A DNA stretch of 22,990 bases from Gammaproteobacteria bacterium (GCA_030429685.1 JAUIEY010000008.1:1-22990), one strand, 5' to 3'. Shown: positions 1-8,228, numbered from the stretch's first letter. Notes: a model not told the origin generated them from the letters alone. Numbers and translations: made by a program.

Positions 1-1705
1 CGGCATTAGTGGTGATACGGCCGGCGCCTTCCACCGTGGCAATCTGGATGTCTTCGTACTTGGCCTGAAACAGCGTGACGTTGGTGCGCAGGCGATTGTC
101 CAGCCATTCGGCACGCATGCCGGCCTCAATGGACGAAACGTCTTCCGGTCCGAATGCCGCCAGTTCCGGCACGCTTGAACCGCGTGCATTCCAGCCGCCT
201 GACTTAAAGCCGGTTGCATAGGTCAGGTAGAGCATCACGTCTTCCTGGGCCTGGTAATTACCGCCGACTTTGTAGGTAAACTCGCTTTCCGACTGCTCCA
301 GCGGGATACCGGCGAGCACCAGATCCGCATCGGTGACCGGCACAAAGCTCAGCGCGCCGTTGATGCTGAAGTCCTTTTCCTCGTCGGTCCAGCGACCGCC
401 GGCTATCAGGGTCAGTTTGTCAGTCACGTCAAAGTCAAATTGCGAGTACACCGATACGTTCTTGGTGCTGTTTTTCAGTGGTGTGCGGACGTTAAATGCC
501 ACCAGGCCGGGTTTGGTGCCGACCCAGTCCGTGAAGTTGGTTTCGTTGTCTTCGTCCATGTAAAACAGGCCGCCAACGTAACGGATTGAACCGTCATTCA
601 GATCGCCGCTGATCTTGATTTCCTGGCTGAGCTGATCGTGGTTGCCATTGTTGGCGATAATGTAGGTGTCGCCAAAGGCGGGGCCAAAGGGTAAGTCCGG
701 CGAATTGTCGAGGAAGTCAGCCGCGAAGTTCTGCTCCAGATCGTAGTAACCGGTAATAAAGTTAAGCGTGAACATGTCCAGGTTAAGCTCAACGTTGGAG
801 GCCACCAGAATGGATTCCATCTTGTTGAAGCTACAGGTCGGAATGGTCATGCCCATGGCGTCCGATTCGGGTCCGTTACAGTCGTTCAGTGCGGTAAAGT
901 TGCGGCGGAACGAGCCGGTAATCGGCGTTTGGGAGCCGACCGGCCGCGCTGCCACACCAATCGATTGCGCTTCCGTATCAGACAACTGCACCGAAAGATC
1001 CCAGGTCAGGTTGTCACTGGGTATAAAGCGCAGTGCACCGCGCACGCCCCATGCATCTTCGCCGTTGTAGGTTTCACCGGTGGTGACGCTGTCCATCCAG
1101 CCATCGTCACTGATGCCGTAAACATTAAACTGGGTCAGCAGGGTATCGGCTATCGGTACGTTGACGCTGCCTTTCAGCATGAACCGGTCGTAACTGCCCA
1201 CCGAGCCTTCGACCGTGGCGGAGAAGTCCTCTTCGGGCTTGCGCGATACCACCACCACGGCGCCGCCGGTGGTGTTGCGGCCAAACAGGGTTCCCTGCGG
1301 GCCGCGCAATACCTCGACGCGTTCCGCATCGAACAGGTTCACCTGGTTCTGGTTCTGCCGCGAGATATATATCTCATCAATGTAGGTGCCGATGGGCACA
1401 TCAAAGGTGGCGATTGACTCGGCATTGCCGATGCCGCGCAGAAAGTATGAGTTCGAGCCGCCCAGCGATACGTTGTGCGAACCGCTCATGTTCGGCACGT
1501 TCTGGATCAGGTCGATGGTGGCGGTAATCTGCCGCCGCTCAATTTCATCGTAGGTGAAAGTAGACACCGCAACCGGCACGCTTTGGGCATCGGATGCGCC
1601 ACGTTCGGCCGTGGTGACGATTTCGTCCAGCGGTGCCGCCACAGCGACAGAGGCGCTCGCAAGGCCGGTCAGAATCAGACCCGCGCCAAAAAGAGACTTG
1701 CTCAT
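1..1705 (-). CDS. TonB-dependent outer-membrane receptor, C-terminus beyond window
   Basis: An energy-coupled outer-membrane transporter that imports a scarce substrate using TonB; the substrate cannot be told. The ATG at 1705-1703 is preceded by a G-rich ribosome site (GGGGG). The frame was read by eye at several points and stays open to base 2, giving 568 residues; family members usually run to 700-800, so the last barrel strands lie outside the window. A signal peptide covers about residues 1-23 (cleavage near AVA/A). A TonB-box-like stretch, DEIVTTAERG, follows at about 27-36. The plug domain shows FLRGIGNAES (88-97) and EVLRGPQGTLFGRNTTGGAV (131-150). Barrel strands such as TLIAGGRWTDEEKDF follow. 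A Cys pair in NDC...PTC probably lies in an extracellular loop. It is divergent from the MBL hydrolase at 1877. The family call is secure. Confidence 0.95.
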   Translation of the reverse strand, partial: MSKSLFGAGLILTGLASASVAVAAPLDEIVTTAERGASDAQSVPVAVSTFTYDEIERRQITATIDLIQNVPNMSGSHNVSLGGSNSYFLRGIGNAESIATFDVPIGTYIDEIYISRQNQNQVNLFDAERVEVLRGPQGTLFGRNTTGGAVVVVSRKPEEDFSATVEGSVGSYDRFMLKGSVNVPIADTLLTQFNVYGISDDGWMDSVTTGETYNGEDAWGVRGALRFIPSDNLTWDLSVQLSDTEAQSIGVAARPVGSQTPITGSFRRNFTALNDCNGPESDAMGMTIPTCSFNKMESILVASNVELNLDMFTLNFITGYYDLEQNFAADFLDNSPDLPFGPAFGDTYIIANNGNHDQLSQEIKISGDLNDGSIRYVGGLFYMDEDNETNFTDWVGTKPGLVAFNVRTPLKNSTKNVSVYSQFDFDVTDKLTLIAGGRWTDEEKDFSINGALSFVPVTDADLVLAGIPLEQSESEFTYKVGGNYQAQEDVMLYLTYATGFKSGGWNARGSSVPELAAFGPEDVSSIEAGMRAEWLDNRLRTNVTLFQAKYEDIQIATVEGAGRITTNA

Positions 1706-1876
1706 GATCGTGTTTCCCCCGGGTAACATCTTGTAATCGTTCATTGGCCAGTCATTGGCTGAACAACACCGACGTCCGTTTCGGGATGGCTTTACTATGC
1801 GCGCAACGCGGTCATTTGTCTATTTTGCGGCGGTCACGCTGTGGACGGCCGTTTCTAGCGCAACAGGAGTCTATAT

Positions 1877-2755
1877 ATGAGTGGCGTGCAACTGGAATTC
1901 GCCGGCGGATTGCAGATACAGACGGTACAGGAACAGGCCTGGCCCGGCGTAGAGCTCGACTTTTTGCTCCATCAGGTACCGCCCGAGGAGTTCGCACAGA
2001 CCCGCGCCGCCCGCGATGCACGCTTTGTTAATCAGGATAACGGCCAGTTGCGCATGTCCTATCATTCCACGGTGTTACGCACGGCACAGGGCAATGTGCT
2101 GATTGATACCTGCATCGGCAACCACAAGGAACGGCCGCTGATCGAGCGCTGGCATCGCAAGGAGTTTCCCTATCTTGAGCGCATGGCCGAACTCGGCCTC
2201 GCACCGGATGATATTGATTTTGTCTGTTGCACGCATTTCCATGCCGATCACGTCGGCTGGAACACGCGACTGGACAACGGCGTGTGGGTGCCCACGTTTC
2301 GTAATGCACGCTATTTGTTTGCCGAGCCGGAACTGAGCTACTGGCAGCAGGTGCGCGAGGACGAACCCGAGCATATTTTCACGCGCTCCTACAACGACAG
2401 CATCCTGCCCGTGATCGAGGCGGGGCAGGCCGTAGTCGTTGCGCCGGACCATGAGATTGTAACCGGCGTGCAGCTGCGACCAGCCTTCGGTCACTCGCCC
2501 GGCAACGTGGTAATCGAAGTGCAGTCGGGCGATGATCGGGCGGTGCTGAGCGGCGACGTCATGCATCATCCGGTGCAGATCGAGCGGCCGGACTGGAACA
2601 GCATTTACGATCAGGATCGCGACAAGGCGCAGGCCACGCGGCAGAAGCTGCTGGAGCGCATCGCAGATGGCCACACCTACCTGATCGGTGCGCATTTTGC
2701 AGGGCCCACGGCACTGCAGGTGCAGGAAAGCGAGGGGCGTTTCAGCTACCGCTGA
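1877..2755 (+). CDS. MBL-fold metallo-hydrolase
   Basis: A 292-residue zinc hydrolase of the metallo-beta-lactamase fold. The dinuclear site is complete: THFHADHVG (H120, H122, D124, H125), GHSPG (H206), SGD (D227) and GAHF (H273). The spacing resembles lactonase and organophosphate-hydrolase-like members rather than beta-lactamases or glyoxalase II, so a lactone or ester substrate is likely, but the sequence does not say which. There is no signal peptide, so it should be cytosolic. An AGGAG ribosome site lies 7-8 bases before the ATG. The membrane protein at 2787 starts 31 bases after its stop and is probably co-transcribed. The 171 bases separating it from the divergent receptor contain a short direct repeat (CATTGGC at about 1742 and 1753) but no convincing promoter. 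Confidence 0.93.
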   Translation: MSGVQLEFAGGLQIQTVQEQAWPGVELDFLLHQVPPEEFAQTRAARDARFVNQDNGQLRMSYHSTVLRTAQGNVLIDTCIGNHKERPLIERWHRKEFPYLERMAELGLAPDDIDFVCCTHFHADHVGWNTRLDNGVWVPTFRNARYLFAEPELSYWQQVREDEPEHIFTRSYNDSILPVIEAGQAVVVAPDHEIVTGVQLRPAFGHSPGNVVIEVQSGDDRAVLSGDVMHHPVQIERPDWNSIYDQDRDKAQATRQKLLERIADGHTYLIGAHFAGPTALQVQESEGRFSYR

Positions 2756-2786
2756 AGGCCTATAGTAAAACAGCAGGAGAGTTGCA

Positions 2787-3521
2787 GTGGGATTGTTTTC
2801 AACGGGCTATTTGGTAATCGCGGTGGTGGATTTTGCCCTGCTGGTGTGGGCGCTGGGGCAGTACAAGAAATATCCCAGCACCGCGCTATGGCTGGCCATG
2901 ACGCCGCTGTACCTGTTGTGGTTCGACAACGTGCTTATCGGTCTGGGCAGCACTATAGGTGAGGGTGATCTGCTTAAGGGACTTAACAACGTGCGTTTTC
3001 TCGGCCACTACATCATGCTGCCGTTTGTGATCATTGCGCTCGGCTCGCTTGCCCGACAGGCCGGCTTTGGCTGGGCACAGCCCAAGATTGTGATGGGCGC
3101 TTTCTGCGCGCTGGCTACCTACTTCATGCTGCATGACCTGTGGTTGTTCTACAACGCGACGCTGTACCCGTCCTGCTTTGCTGATACTTTGCGCTACACC
3201 ACCCATATTTCCGAATTCACCGCCTGCGGCCCCGATGCCGAGATCGGTACAGGCACGCGCATTGCGCCCATACCCGCGATCACACTCAGCAATCTGACTA
3301 TCCTGCTGGGCGCATTTATGTGGTGGAAGATCGGCTACAAATGGCTGTTTATCGGGTCGGTGTCAGCGCTGCTGTTTTTTGCCGTACCGTTCGGCCCCAC
3401 CGGCGGCATAGTCGGTAACATGGGCGAACCGATTATTACGGCAGTCACGTTGTTGGCCTGCATTCACGTTACCAAAACTTTTGGCAGCAGCAAGATGCCG
3501 CGGACAGCTACGCCGGGGTGA
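2787..3521 (+). CDS. multi-pass membrane protein, family not recognised
   Basis: A 244-residue hydrophobic protein with about seven membrane-spanning segments, near residues 5-23, 33-51, 70-88, 101-120, 165-182, 186-202 and 214-230. The start is GTG, preceded by CAGGAGAG. Between the fourth and fifth segments is a roughly 40-residue loop with two cysteines (about C130 and C147), possibly a periplasmic disulfide. Polar or charged residues inside or beside helices (FDN near 46, RFLGHY near 70, HDLW near 115) could line a binding site. I do not recognise the family and assign no function. The position 31 bases downstream of the MBL hydrolase suggests a two-gene operon, so transport or membrane retention of that enzyme's substrate is possible but unsupported. 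Confidence 0.8.
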   Translation: MGLFSTGYLVIAVVDFALLVWALGQYKKYPSTALWLAMTPLYLLWFDNVLIGLGSTIGEGDLLKGLNNVRFLGHYIMLPFVIIALGSLARQAGFGWAQPKIVMGAFCALATYFMLHDLWLFYNATLYPSCFADTLRYTTHISEFTACGPDAEIGTGTRIAPIPAITLSNLTILLGAFMWWKIGYKWLFIGSVSALLFFAVPFGPTGGIVGNMGEPIITAVTLLACIHVTKTFGSSKMPRTATPG

Positions 3522-3526
3522 AATTG

Positions 3527-3560
3527 ACTGCTGCGGAATGGCGTTGCTCTACGCAGCGGT
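3527..3560. terminator. possible bidirectional hairpin between convergent genes
   Basis: Bases 3527-3535 (ACTGCTGCG) pair with 3552-3560 (CGCAGCGGT) over nine positions including one G-T wobble, around a 16-base loop. It lies between the stops of the membrane protein and the nitroreductase. There is no clean T-run on either side, so intrinsic termination is only a guess from position. Confidence 0.3.
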
Positions 3561-3578
3561 AGTTGTTCGCATGATGTA

Positions 3579-4253
3579 CTACCATTCGTTAATGTGCAGC
3601 ACGTCATCGAGCGGTTTGCGCAATGCCGGCTGAAATTCTGTGCCGATGCTGTAGGCGGTGGGAATCAACGCACACTGGGTGAACTGCGCGTAGGGAATGT
3701 TGAGTATTTCCGCCGCTTGTTCCTCATGCATCAGATGCACGGTGGTCCAGCAGGTGCCGAGCCCGCGGTTGCGCGCTGCCAGCATGTAGCTCCAGGTCGC
3801 CGGCAGAATCGACCCGTACACGCTGGCGAGGCCGACACTGGCGGCGGGGCCGGCCATTTTTTCCACCCGGCCGGGAATGCAGGGAATCACCAGTACCGGA
3901 ACTTTCTCGAGATTGTCAGCGAGATAGTCTGCGGAGCGTGCGACGCGCACCATCTGGTCACGGCGCGCGCCGGCGCCGGTTTTTTTCGCCATTTCAAACA
4001 CCGAGCCGTTGGCTTTTTTGTACTGTGCCCAGCCCTCGCGATACAGCTCCGCGAGCGCAGCGCGTCTGTCTGCGTCAAGCACTGCGACAAAATGCCAGCC
4101 CTGCGAGTTGCCGCCACTCGGAGCCTGCACGGCGATATCAATGCATTCTCTGATCAGTGCCTCACTGACAGGCCGGTTAAAATCCAGCCGCTTGCGCACC
4201 GCACGCGTGGTAGCGAGCAGATCTTCCCCCGAGAGATTTAAAAGCTCCGTCAA
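3579..4253 (-). CDS. nitroreductase family protein
   Basis: A 224-residue FMN-dependent oxidoreductase of the nitroreductase superfamily, which reduces nitro groups, quinones or other electron-poor substrates with NAD(P)H; the natural substrate is unknown. Visible hallmarks are TTRAVRKRLDF (15-25, FMN phosphate contact), APSGGNSQGW (44-53), and a C-terminal GLGTCWTTVHL segment typical of the fold. The predicted start is TTG at 4253-4251: no in-frame ATG lies upstream, and GAGGGG sits 8 bases before it. It is the last gene of a minus-strand series. A copy of the GGTGTCAGACACC palindrome lies 32 bases before the start codon, so it may have its own control rather than relying on the DUF2970 gene upstream. 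Confidence 0.92.
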   Translation of the reverse strand: MTELLNLSGEDLLATTRAVRKRLDFNRPVSEALIRECIDIAVQAPSGGNSQGWHFVAVLDADRRAALAELYREGWAQYKKANGSVFEMAKKTGAGARRDQMVRVARSADYLADNLEKVPVLVIPCIPGRVEKMAGPAASVGLASVYGSILPATWSYMLAARNRGLGTCWTTVHLMHEEQAAEILNIPYAQFTQCALIPTAYSIGTEFQPALRKPLDDVLHINEW

Positions 4254-4285
4254 CGTTTCAGCCCCTCTAGTCGCATTTAAATTCT

Positions 4286-4298
4286 GGTGTCTGACACC
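4286..4298 (-). promoter_or_regulatory. palindrome GGTGTCAGACACC, copy 1
   Basis: Read on the minus strand this is GGTGTCAGACACC followed by AGAATTTAAAT. It lies in the 46-base gap between the DUF2970 gene and the nitroreductase, 32 bases before the nitroreductase start and pointing towards it. It is identical in its 13 bases to the copies at 8229 and 19127. It could be an operator half-site pair or a dispersed repeat. Confidence 0.6.
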
Positions 4299-4299
4299 A

Positions 4300-4518
4300 T
4301 CAGCTATTGAGTATGAGCTGGACGATGCCGTAAATCAGCAGCACAAACAGTGCGGTCATGATGACACTAATGATGATGTAAGGCATGAAGCCTACTTTTT
4401 CGATATGGGCATCGTCCACATCGTGATTCTGATTGCTTTGCACACCTGCGAATGATGCCAGTACGCTAAGAGTCATTTTCCAGACGCCGGGGCGCTGTTT
4501 GGTATTCGAATCAGTCAT
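4300..4518 (-). CDS. DUF2970 family small membrane protein
   Basis: A 72-residue protein matching the DUF2970 pattern of proteobacteria: a W-K-x-x-x-S-V-L-A-S-F-x-G-V-Q-S stretch (about 13-28), a charged middle (HDVDDAHIEK) and one C-terminal membrane helix (about 46-69). The function of the family is not known to me. The ATG at 4518-4516 follows GAGAGA. It lies 29 bases downstream of the Rossmann-fold gene and is likely co-transcribed with it. Confidence 0.85.
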   Translation of the reverse strand: MTDSNTKQRPGVWKMTLSVLASFAGVQSNQNHDVDDAHIEKVGFMPYIIISVIMTALFVLLIYGIVQLILNS

Positions 4519-4547
4519 GTTCTCTCATCGATAATTCAGTCAATAGA

Positions 4548-5297
4548 TCAGTAACCCGGGTTGTCATTCCAGCTCGGGTCAACAGCATGGAAGGTGCGAT
4601 TCATGCAGGCCTCGCTTAGCAGGCACTGCATGGTCAGTTCGGCAAGATCCGGCCGCGTGACGGTACCCATGGCGTCGACGTTCTCGGTCAATTCCGCCGT
4701 GCCGGTTGCCGCGGTTCCATCCAGCTTGATCACGCCATTGCGGATAATGGTGTAGGGGATTCCGCTCGCCTTGAGCAGTTCTTCGGCGCGGGTTTTTTCT
4801 GCCATCACATTTCGCATGCGTCGGTACATCGCGTCGCTAAATACCTGGCGGCTGTTCCCTGCGCCGATAGAGCCGTGCAGAACAAAATGCCTGACCTGTG
4901 TTTTGTCCAGTGCGTTCAGGGTATTTGCCATCACTGCTTCGTAGAACGGATCGGGGTTTGGGCCGCGCGCCGAGGCATCAATGACAATCGCGAAGTTTCC
5001 GCCGGCCAGTGCAGCCTGGGTGCTTTCGGCATCCAGCAAGTCGCCAATCACGTAGTCCGGCTGCAGTCCCTGCAGTCGGCTGCGATCAGAGCCGGCCCGT
5101 GCAAACACCGTCACAGCGTAGCCGGCTGCGCTGAGACGGTGGACTATCGGCGCGCCAAGGCGGCCGGTGCCACCGAGCACCAGCGCGCCGGGATTGGATT
5201 GCATAGTGTATTCCTCGGCGAACAGGCCAGCCTGCATTGCAGGCAGAACCACAAGCGCGGCAAACAGGAATCGCAATAGTGTTGTGGCCGCGCGCAT
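4548..5297 (-). CDS. NAD(P)-binding Rossmann-fold (NmrA/SDR-like) protein
   Basis: A 249-residue protein of the atypical short-chain dehydrogenase/NAD(P)H-binding group. The dinucleotide motif is VLGGTGRLGAPIV (about 40-52). A conserved IDAS segment follows at about 106-109, and IPYTIIRNG, typical of the NmrA-like group, near 180. The usual catalytic YxxxK is not evident, so it may bind NAD(P)H without acting as a classical dehydrogenase. The first ATG gives a signal-peptide-like N-terminus (MRAATTLLRFLFAALVVLP, then AGLFA/EEY). A second in-frame ATG at 5204-5202 (residue 32) has GAGGA at ideal spacing and would give a cytosolic protein of about 218 residues. A perfect TATAAT sits only 7 bases before the first ATG. 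Which start is used is therefore open. Confidence 0.85.
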   Translation of the reverse strand: MRAATTLLRFLFAALVVLPAMQAGLFAEEYTMQSNPGALVLGGTGRLGAPIVHRLSAAGYAVTVFARAGSDRSRLQGLQPDYVIGDLLDAESTQAALAGGNFAIVIDASARGPNPDPFYEAVMANTLNALDKTQVRHFVLHGSIGAGNSRQVFSDAMYRRMRNVMAEKTRAEELLKASGIPYTIIRNGVIKLDGTAATGTAELTENVDAMGTVTRPDLAELTMQCLLSEACMNRTFHAVDPSWNDNPGY

Positions 5298-5304
5298 GCA
5301 GCCG

Positions 5305-5310
5305 ATTATA
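5305..5310 (-). promoter_or_regulatory. candidate -10 box (TATAAT) at the start of the Rossmann-fold gene
   Basis: On the minus strand a perfect TATAAT is followed by 7 bases and then the first ATG of the Rossmann-fold gene. I see no good -35 box 16-18 bases upstream. If used, transcription would begin at about the A of that ATG, giving either a leaderless message or translation from the internal start, which has its own ribosome site. Confidence 0.45.
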
Positions 5311-5345
5311 CTGAAGAGCGGCTCGGCAGGCGGCAGGTCGCGGGG

Positions 5346-5711
5346 TCAGGTCTCGTCCTGCACAGCAAAGCTGTAGGCGCGAACCAGCTTGTCACCCTGA
5401 TATTCGTAGACGCCTAGCGAGCTGCGGGTTACAACCTCATCGCCTTCCCGAAACTGGTCTTTCTCCAGCGCTACCACAATGTTGCCAAATGCTCGCAGAA
5501 AAGCTACCTCGCCTTTAATGTAGGCATCGCTTTCCAGCACCATGCGCAGCGCTGCCATAGCCTGTTCCTTGTTGGCAGCGCGCAATTTCGGGCCTGCGTC
5601 AGTCATGCCGTAGAAATGATAGTCGTCAGCAACGTGGCTCATCATCCGGTCATAATTTTTGTCGTCATAGGCACGCGAGGACGATTTAAACAGTTGTTCA
5701 TAGTCGGGCAT
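5346..5711 (-). CDS. NTF2/SnoaL-like small protein
   Basis: A 121-residue soluble protein with the alternating helix-strand pattern of the NTF2-like (SnoaL/ketosteroid-isomerase-like) fold. It has an N-terminal helix (YEQLFKSSSRAYDDKNYDRM), a DDYHFYG segment, and later strands VVTRSSLGVYEY and KLVRAYSFAVQD. Such proteins bind or isomerise small hydrophobic ligands or serve as dimerising domains; no catalytic residues identify a reaction. I chose ATG at 5711-5709 over an upstream ATG at 5738 because GGAGAG lies just before it and the upstream extension would be encoded within a terminator hairpin. It sits between the second TBDR and the Rossmann-fold gene on the same strand. Its message must pass the terminator or start within it. 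Confidence 0.75.
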   Translation of the reverse strand: MPDYEQLFKSSSRAYDDKNYDRMMSHVADDYHFYGMTDAGPKLRAANKEQAMAALRMVLESDAYIKGEVAFLRAFGNIVVALEKDQFREGDEVVTRSSLGVYEYQGDKLVRAYSFAVQDET

Positions 5712-5721
5712 GATGCTCTCC

Positions 5722-5756
5722 AAAAAAAATCCCCGCACACAAGCCTGCGTGCGGGG
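5722..5756 (-). terminator. rho-independent terminator after the second TBDR
   Basis: On the minus strand the stem 5756-5749 (CCCCGCAC) pairs perfectly with 5738-5731 (GTGCGGGG) around a 10-base loop and is followed by eight Ts (5729-5722). It starts 25 bases after the TBDR stop codon. The T-run abuts the GGAGAG ribosome site of the next gene, so the terminator also sits in that gene's leader. Confidence 0.88.
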
Positions 5757-5781
5757 ACTGTTGACCCTGCAATGCCGGGTA

Positions 5782-8145
5782 TCAGAACCGCCAGGTAGCG
5801 GTCACGCCATAGCGCCGGCCGTTGCCCTGATAGGCATCGATGCGGCGGTTGCCATCGAGGCCCGGCTGCAAAGCCTGAGCTGCGATGTACTCCTCATCGA
5901 AAATATTTTTGCCCCAGAGTGCGAGCTCGAACTCGTCGGTATAGATGGCGGCACGCATGTTCACAAGTGTGCGCTCACCGTATTCCAGTGTGTTGATCGA
6001 ACGCGCGTAGTTTTCGCTCTGGTAGTTAATATTTGACTGCCAGTACCAGCTCAGGCCCTGGTCGCCAAGCTGACCTTCGAGCAGCAGGCCGAGATTGGCC
6101 TGGTGCTCGGCCGTGCGGCCCAGGGTTTTGCCGCTGACATCAATCGAGGGACGGCCCTGCGAATCAATGCCGGCAAGACAGATCATGTCCATACCCATGC
6201 CCATGCCGCAGGATGTGATCACCGAGCCGTCAAAAGTGCCGCTCTGGAATTCCGGATTGGTATAGGCATAACCACCCGACACGGAAACGTTGTCATTGAC
6301 GACCAGGGTGCCGTCTATTTCCAGGCCCCAGATATCCGCACCGCCGTCCACGTTGGTGACGTGGGTGCCGAACAGGTCAGAGTTCAGCGCCGGCAACTGC
6401 ATGTCTTCCCACTCGGTGTAATAAATGGCGGTATTGATCTGCAGCCTGTTGTCCATCAGGGTAGTCTTGCTGCCGATTTCGGCCGTCCAGTTGTCTTCCG
6501 GCTCGAAAAAGCGCTCGGCATCCTGATCGGCCGGAATGGAAGTTACGCGCGGGTTGATGCCGCCGGTGCGCACGCCGCGTGCCAGACTGGCGTAGAACAG
6601 CTGATTGTCAGTAGGTGTAAACGACAGCGTCAGCCGCGGCGAAGTGTAGTCGAACGACCGCTTGAACATCTCATCAACCGGGAACAGGTTGTAGGTGATA
6701 TGCGCTTCTTTTTCCTCGTCCGTGTAACGCACTTCGGCTGTCAGCGCGAGGGTATCGGACAGGTCATATTCCACCTGGCCGAAAATAGCCCAGGCCTTGG
6801 TGTCGGCATCAAAAATATTGAATGGATTGGATTGCGTGAACGGGTCGTCTACCAGGAAAGGCGGCGCAAAAAACCCGGTGTAAGACTCGCCCGGACCCAG
6901 TTGCCGGTTGCCCAGTGATGCGCGGGTCGAAGTCGATGTTTCCGATTTGTACAGGAAAACACCGGCCATCCAGCGCAACGCGCCGTCGTCAGCTGAGCTG
7001 ATGCGAAACTCCTGACTGATGTCGCGAGTTTCGTAAGCCGAATGGGCGTATGACTGAATGCCCATATCAGTGCGCAGTACCGTCGGCGGCGGCAAACAGC
7101 CGAGGCCGGAACAGGCATCCAGCGACAGCCCGGTGCCGAGTTCCAGCGACCCGTAGTCTCGGTCCAGCACCGACGCGTAGTCGGTCTGGGTAAACGCTGT
7201 GAGGCTGGTGAGGGTGAAATCGCCGGCGTCGTAGTCCAGTTTCAGCGAATACTGCTCGACTTCGGTTTCGGCAAAACCATTGCCGCTGATATCGACGTCG
7301 CCAACCGCGTCAAGTTCGCCGCAGTAATAGGTGGGCGTACCCATACCGTTGTCGCCGCAGTTCAAACCGACCAGGAATTGCGCATCCTGATCATTGGTGC
7401 GGTCGCTGTACAGAATGTTCAGCGTGGCCGTCAGTGCGTCCGACGGAGTAATAACCAGCGCGCCTGCCATGGCCTTGGACTCGTAACCCTGCAGGTTGTC
7501 GCCGCCGGCCTTGTTGCCGAAGGTGCCATCGAAATCACGATAGCCCATCGACAGGCGGCCCTTTATCACGTCGTCAATAGGTCCGCTGATATCCAGCGTG
7601 GCGCCATAGTCCTCATCAGAACCGATGGTGGTGCTTAGATCAGCCTGAAACTCGTCGGTCGGTTCGGCATAAATGTAATTGATCGCGCCGGCGAAAGTGG
7701 ACCGGCCAAACAGGGCACTTTGCGGTCCGCGTGCAACTTCGATGCGCTCAATGCCAATCAGATCCATATCAACCGCGTTGCGACCGGACTGGTAAACGCC
7801 GTTAACGAAAATACCAACGTTGTTATCGTAACTCTGGTCGGTGCCGATAACATTCTGCGCCATACCGCGAATTACCGGCGTGATAAAACCGCCGCTGCCC
7901 TGTTGCTCGATGCTGAGGCCCGGCGTGCTGACCGCCAGATCGGCAACGTTAACCATGTTCTGGCGTTGAATATCCTGAGCGGAAAAAGCTTCAATGGAGA
8001 TCGGTACGTCCTGCACGCTCTCTGCGCGTTTTCGTGTGGTAACCGTAACGACAGGAATGGCCGAGTAACCCGTTGCGGGTGCCGTAAAGCCGACAGCGCC
8101 CATGGCAATGCTTGCAGCAAACGCAAAACTGATTGATCTATTCAA
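5782..8145 (-). CDS. TonB-dependent outer-membrane receptor
   Basis: A complete 787-residue TBDR that imports an unknown ligand across the outer membrane. It has a signal peptide (about 1-28), then a TonB-box-like VVTVTTRKRAESVQDVP (32-48). The plug shows VIRGM (91-95) and EVARGPQSALFGRSTFAGAI (136-155). The roughly 600-residue barrel ends in ...YGVTATWRF with the terminal aromatic residue expected of the BAM signal. The start appears to be TTG at 8145-8143, preceded by AGGGGGGATAC; no in-frame ATG is nearby. Three Cys pairs fall in predicted extracellular loops (263/275, 345/350, 646/656), and the last encloses a striking CGMGMGMDMIC. It diverges from the DLH lipoprotein across 147 bases holding palindrome copy 2. 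Confidence 0.95.
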   Translation of the reverse strand: MNRSISFAFAASIAMGAVGFTAPATGYSAIPVVTVTTRKRAESVQDVPISIEAFSAQDIQRQNMVNVADLAVSTPGLSIEQQGSGGFITPVIRGMAQNVIGTDQSYDNNVGIFVNGVYQSGRNAVDMDLIGIERIEVARGPQSALFGRSTFAGAINYIYAEPTDEFQADLSTTIGSDEDYGATLDISGPIDDVIKGRLSMGYRDFDGTFGNKAGGDNLQGYESKAMAGALVITPSDALTATLNILYSDRTNDQDAQFLVGLNCGDNGMGTPTYYCGELDAVGDVDISGNGFAETEVEQYSLKLDYDAGDFTLTSLTAFTQTDYASVLDRDYGSLELGTGLSLDACSGLGCLPPPTVLRTDMGIQSYAHSAYETRDISQEFRISSADDGALRWMAGVFLYKSETSTSTRASLGNRQLGPGESYTGFFAPPFLVDDPFTQSNPFNIFDADTKAWAIFGQVEYDLSDTLALTAEVRYTDEEKEAHITYNLFPVDEMFKRSFDYTSPRLTLSFTPTDNQLFYASLARGVRTGGINPRVTSIPADQDAERFFEPEDNWTAEIGSKTTLMDNRLQINTAIYYTEWEDMQLPALNSDLFGTHVTNVDGGADIWGLEIDGTLVVNDNVSVSGGYAYTNPEFQSGTFDGSVITSCGMGMGMDMICLAGIDSQGRPSIDVSGKTLGRTAEHQANLGLLLEGQLGDQGLSWYWQSNINYQSENYARSINTLEYGERTLVNMRAAIYTDEFELALWGKNIFDEEYIAAQALQPGLDGNRRIDAYQGNGRRYGVTATWRF

Positions 8146-8228
8146 AACGTATCCCCCCTGAATACCGGCATGAACTTTAATGTCACTTCAGCGTTACATT
8201 TTTGACCCCGAATTACAAGAATATTGTT

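Noticed and set aside
1742..1760. Direct repeat of CATTGGC upstream of the MBL gene
   Set aside because: It has two short copies only, with no promoter or palindromic structure around them; it may be chance.
4286..4298. The GGTGTCAGACACC palindrome as a transcription terminator
   Set aside because: The stem is only six base pairs with a one-base centre, no T-run follows, and all three copies lie upstream of genes rather than after them.
6103..6918. 271-residue plus-strand open frame inside the second TBDR
   Set aside because: It is antisense to conserved barrel sequence and has no family resemblance of its own.
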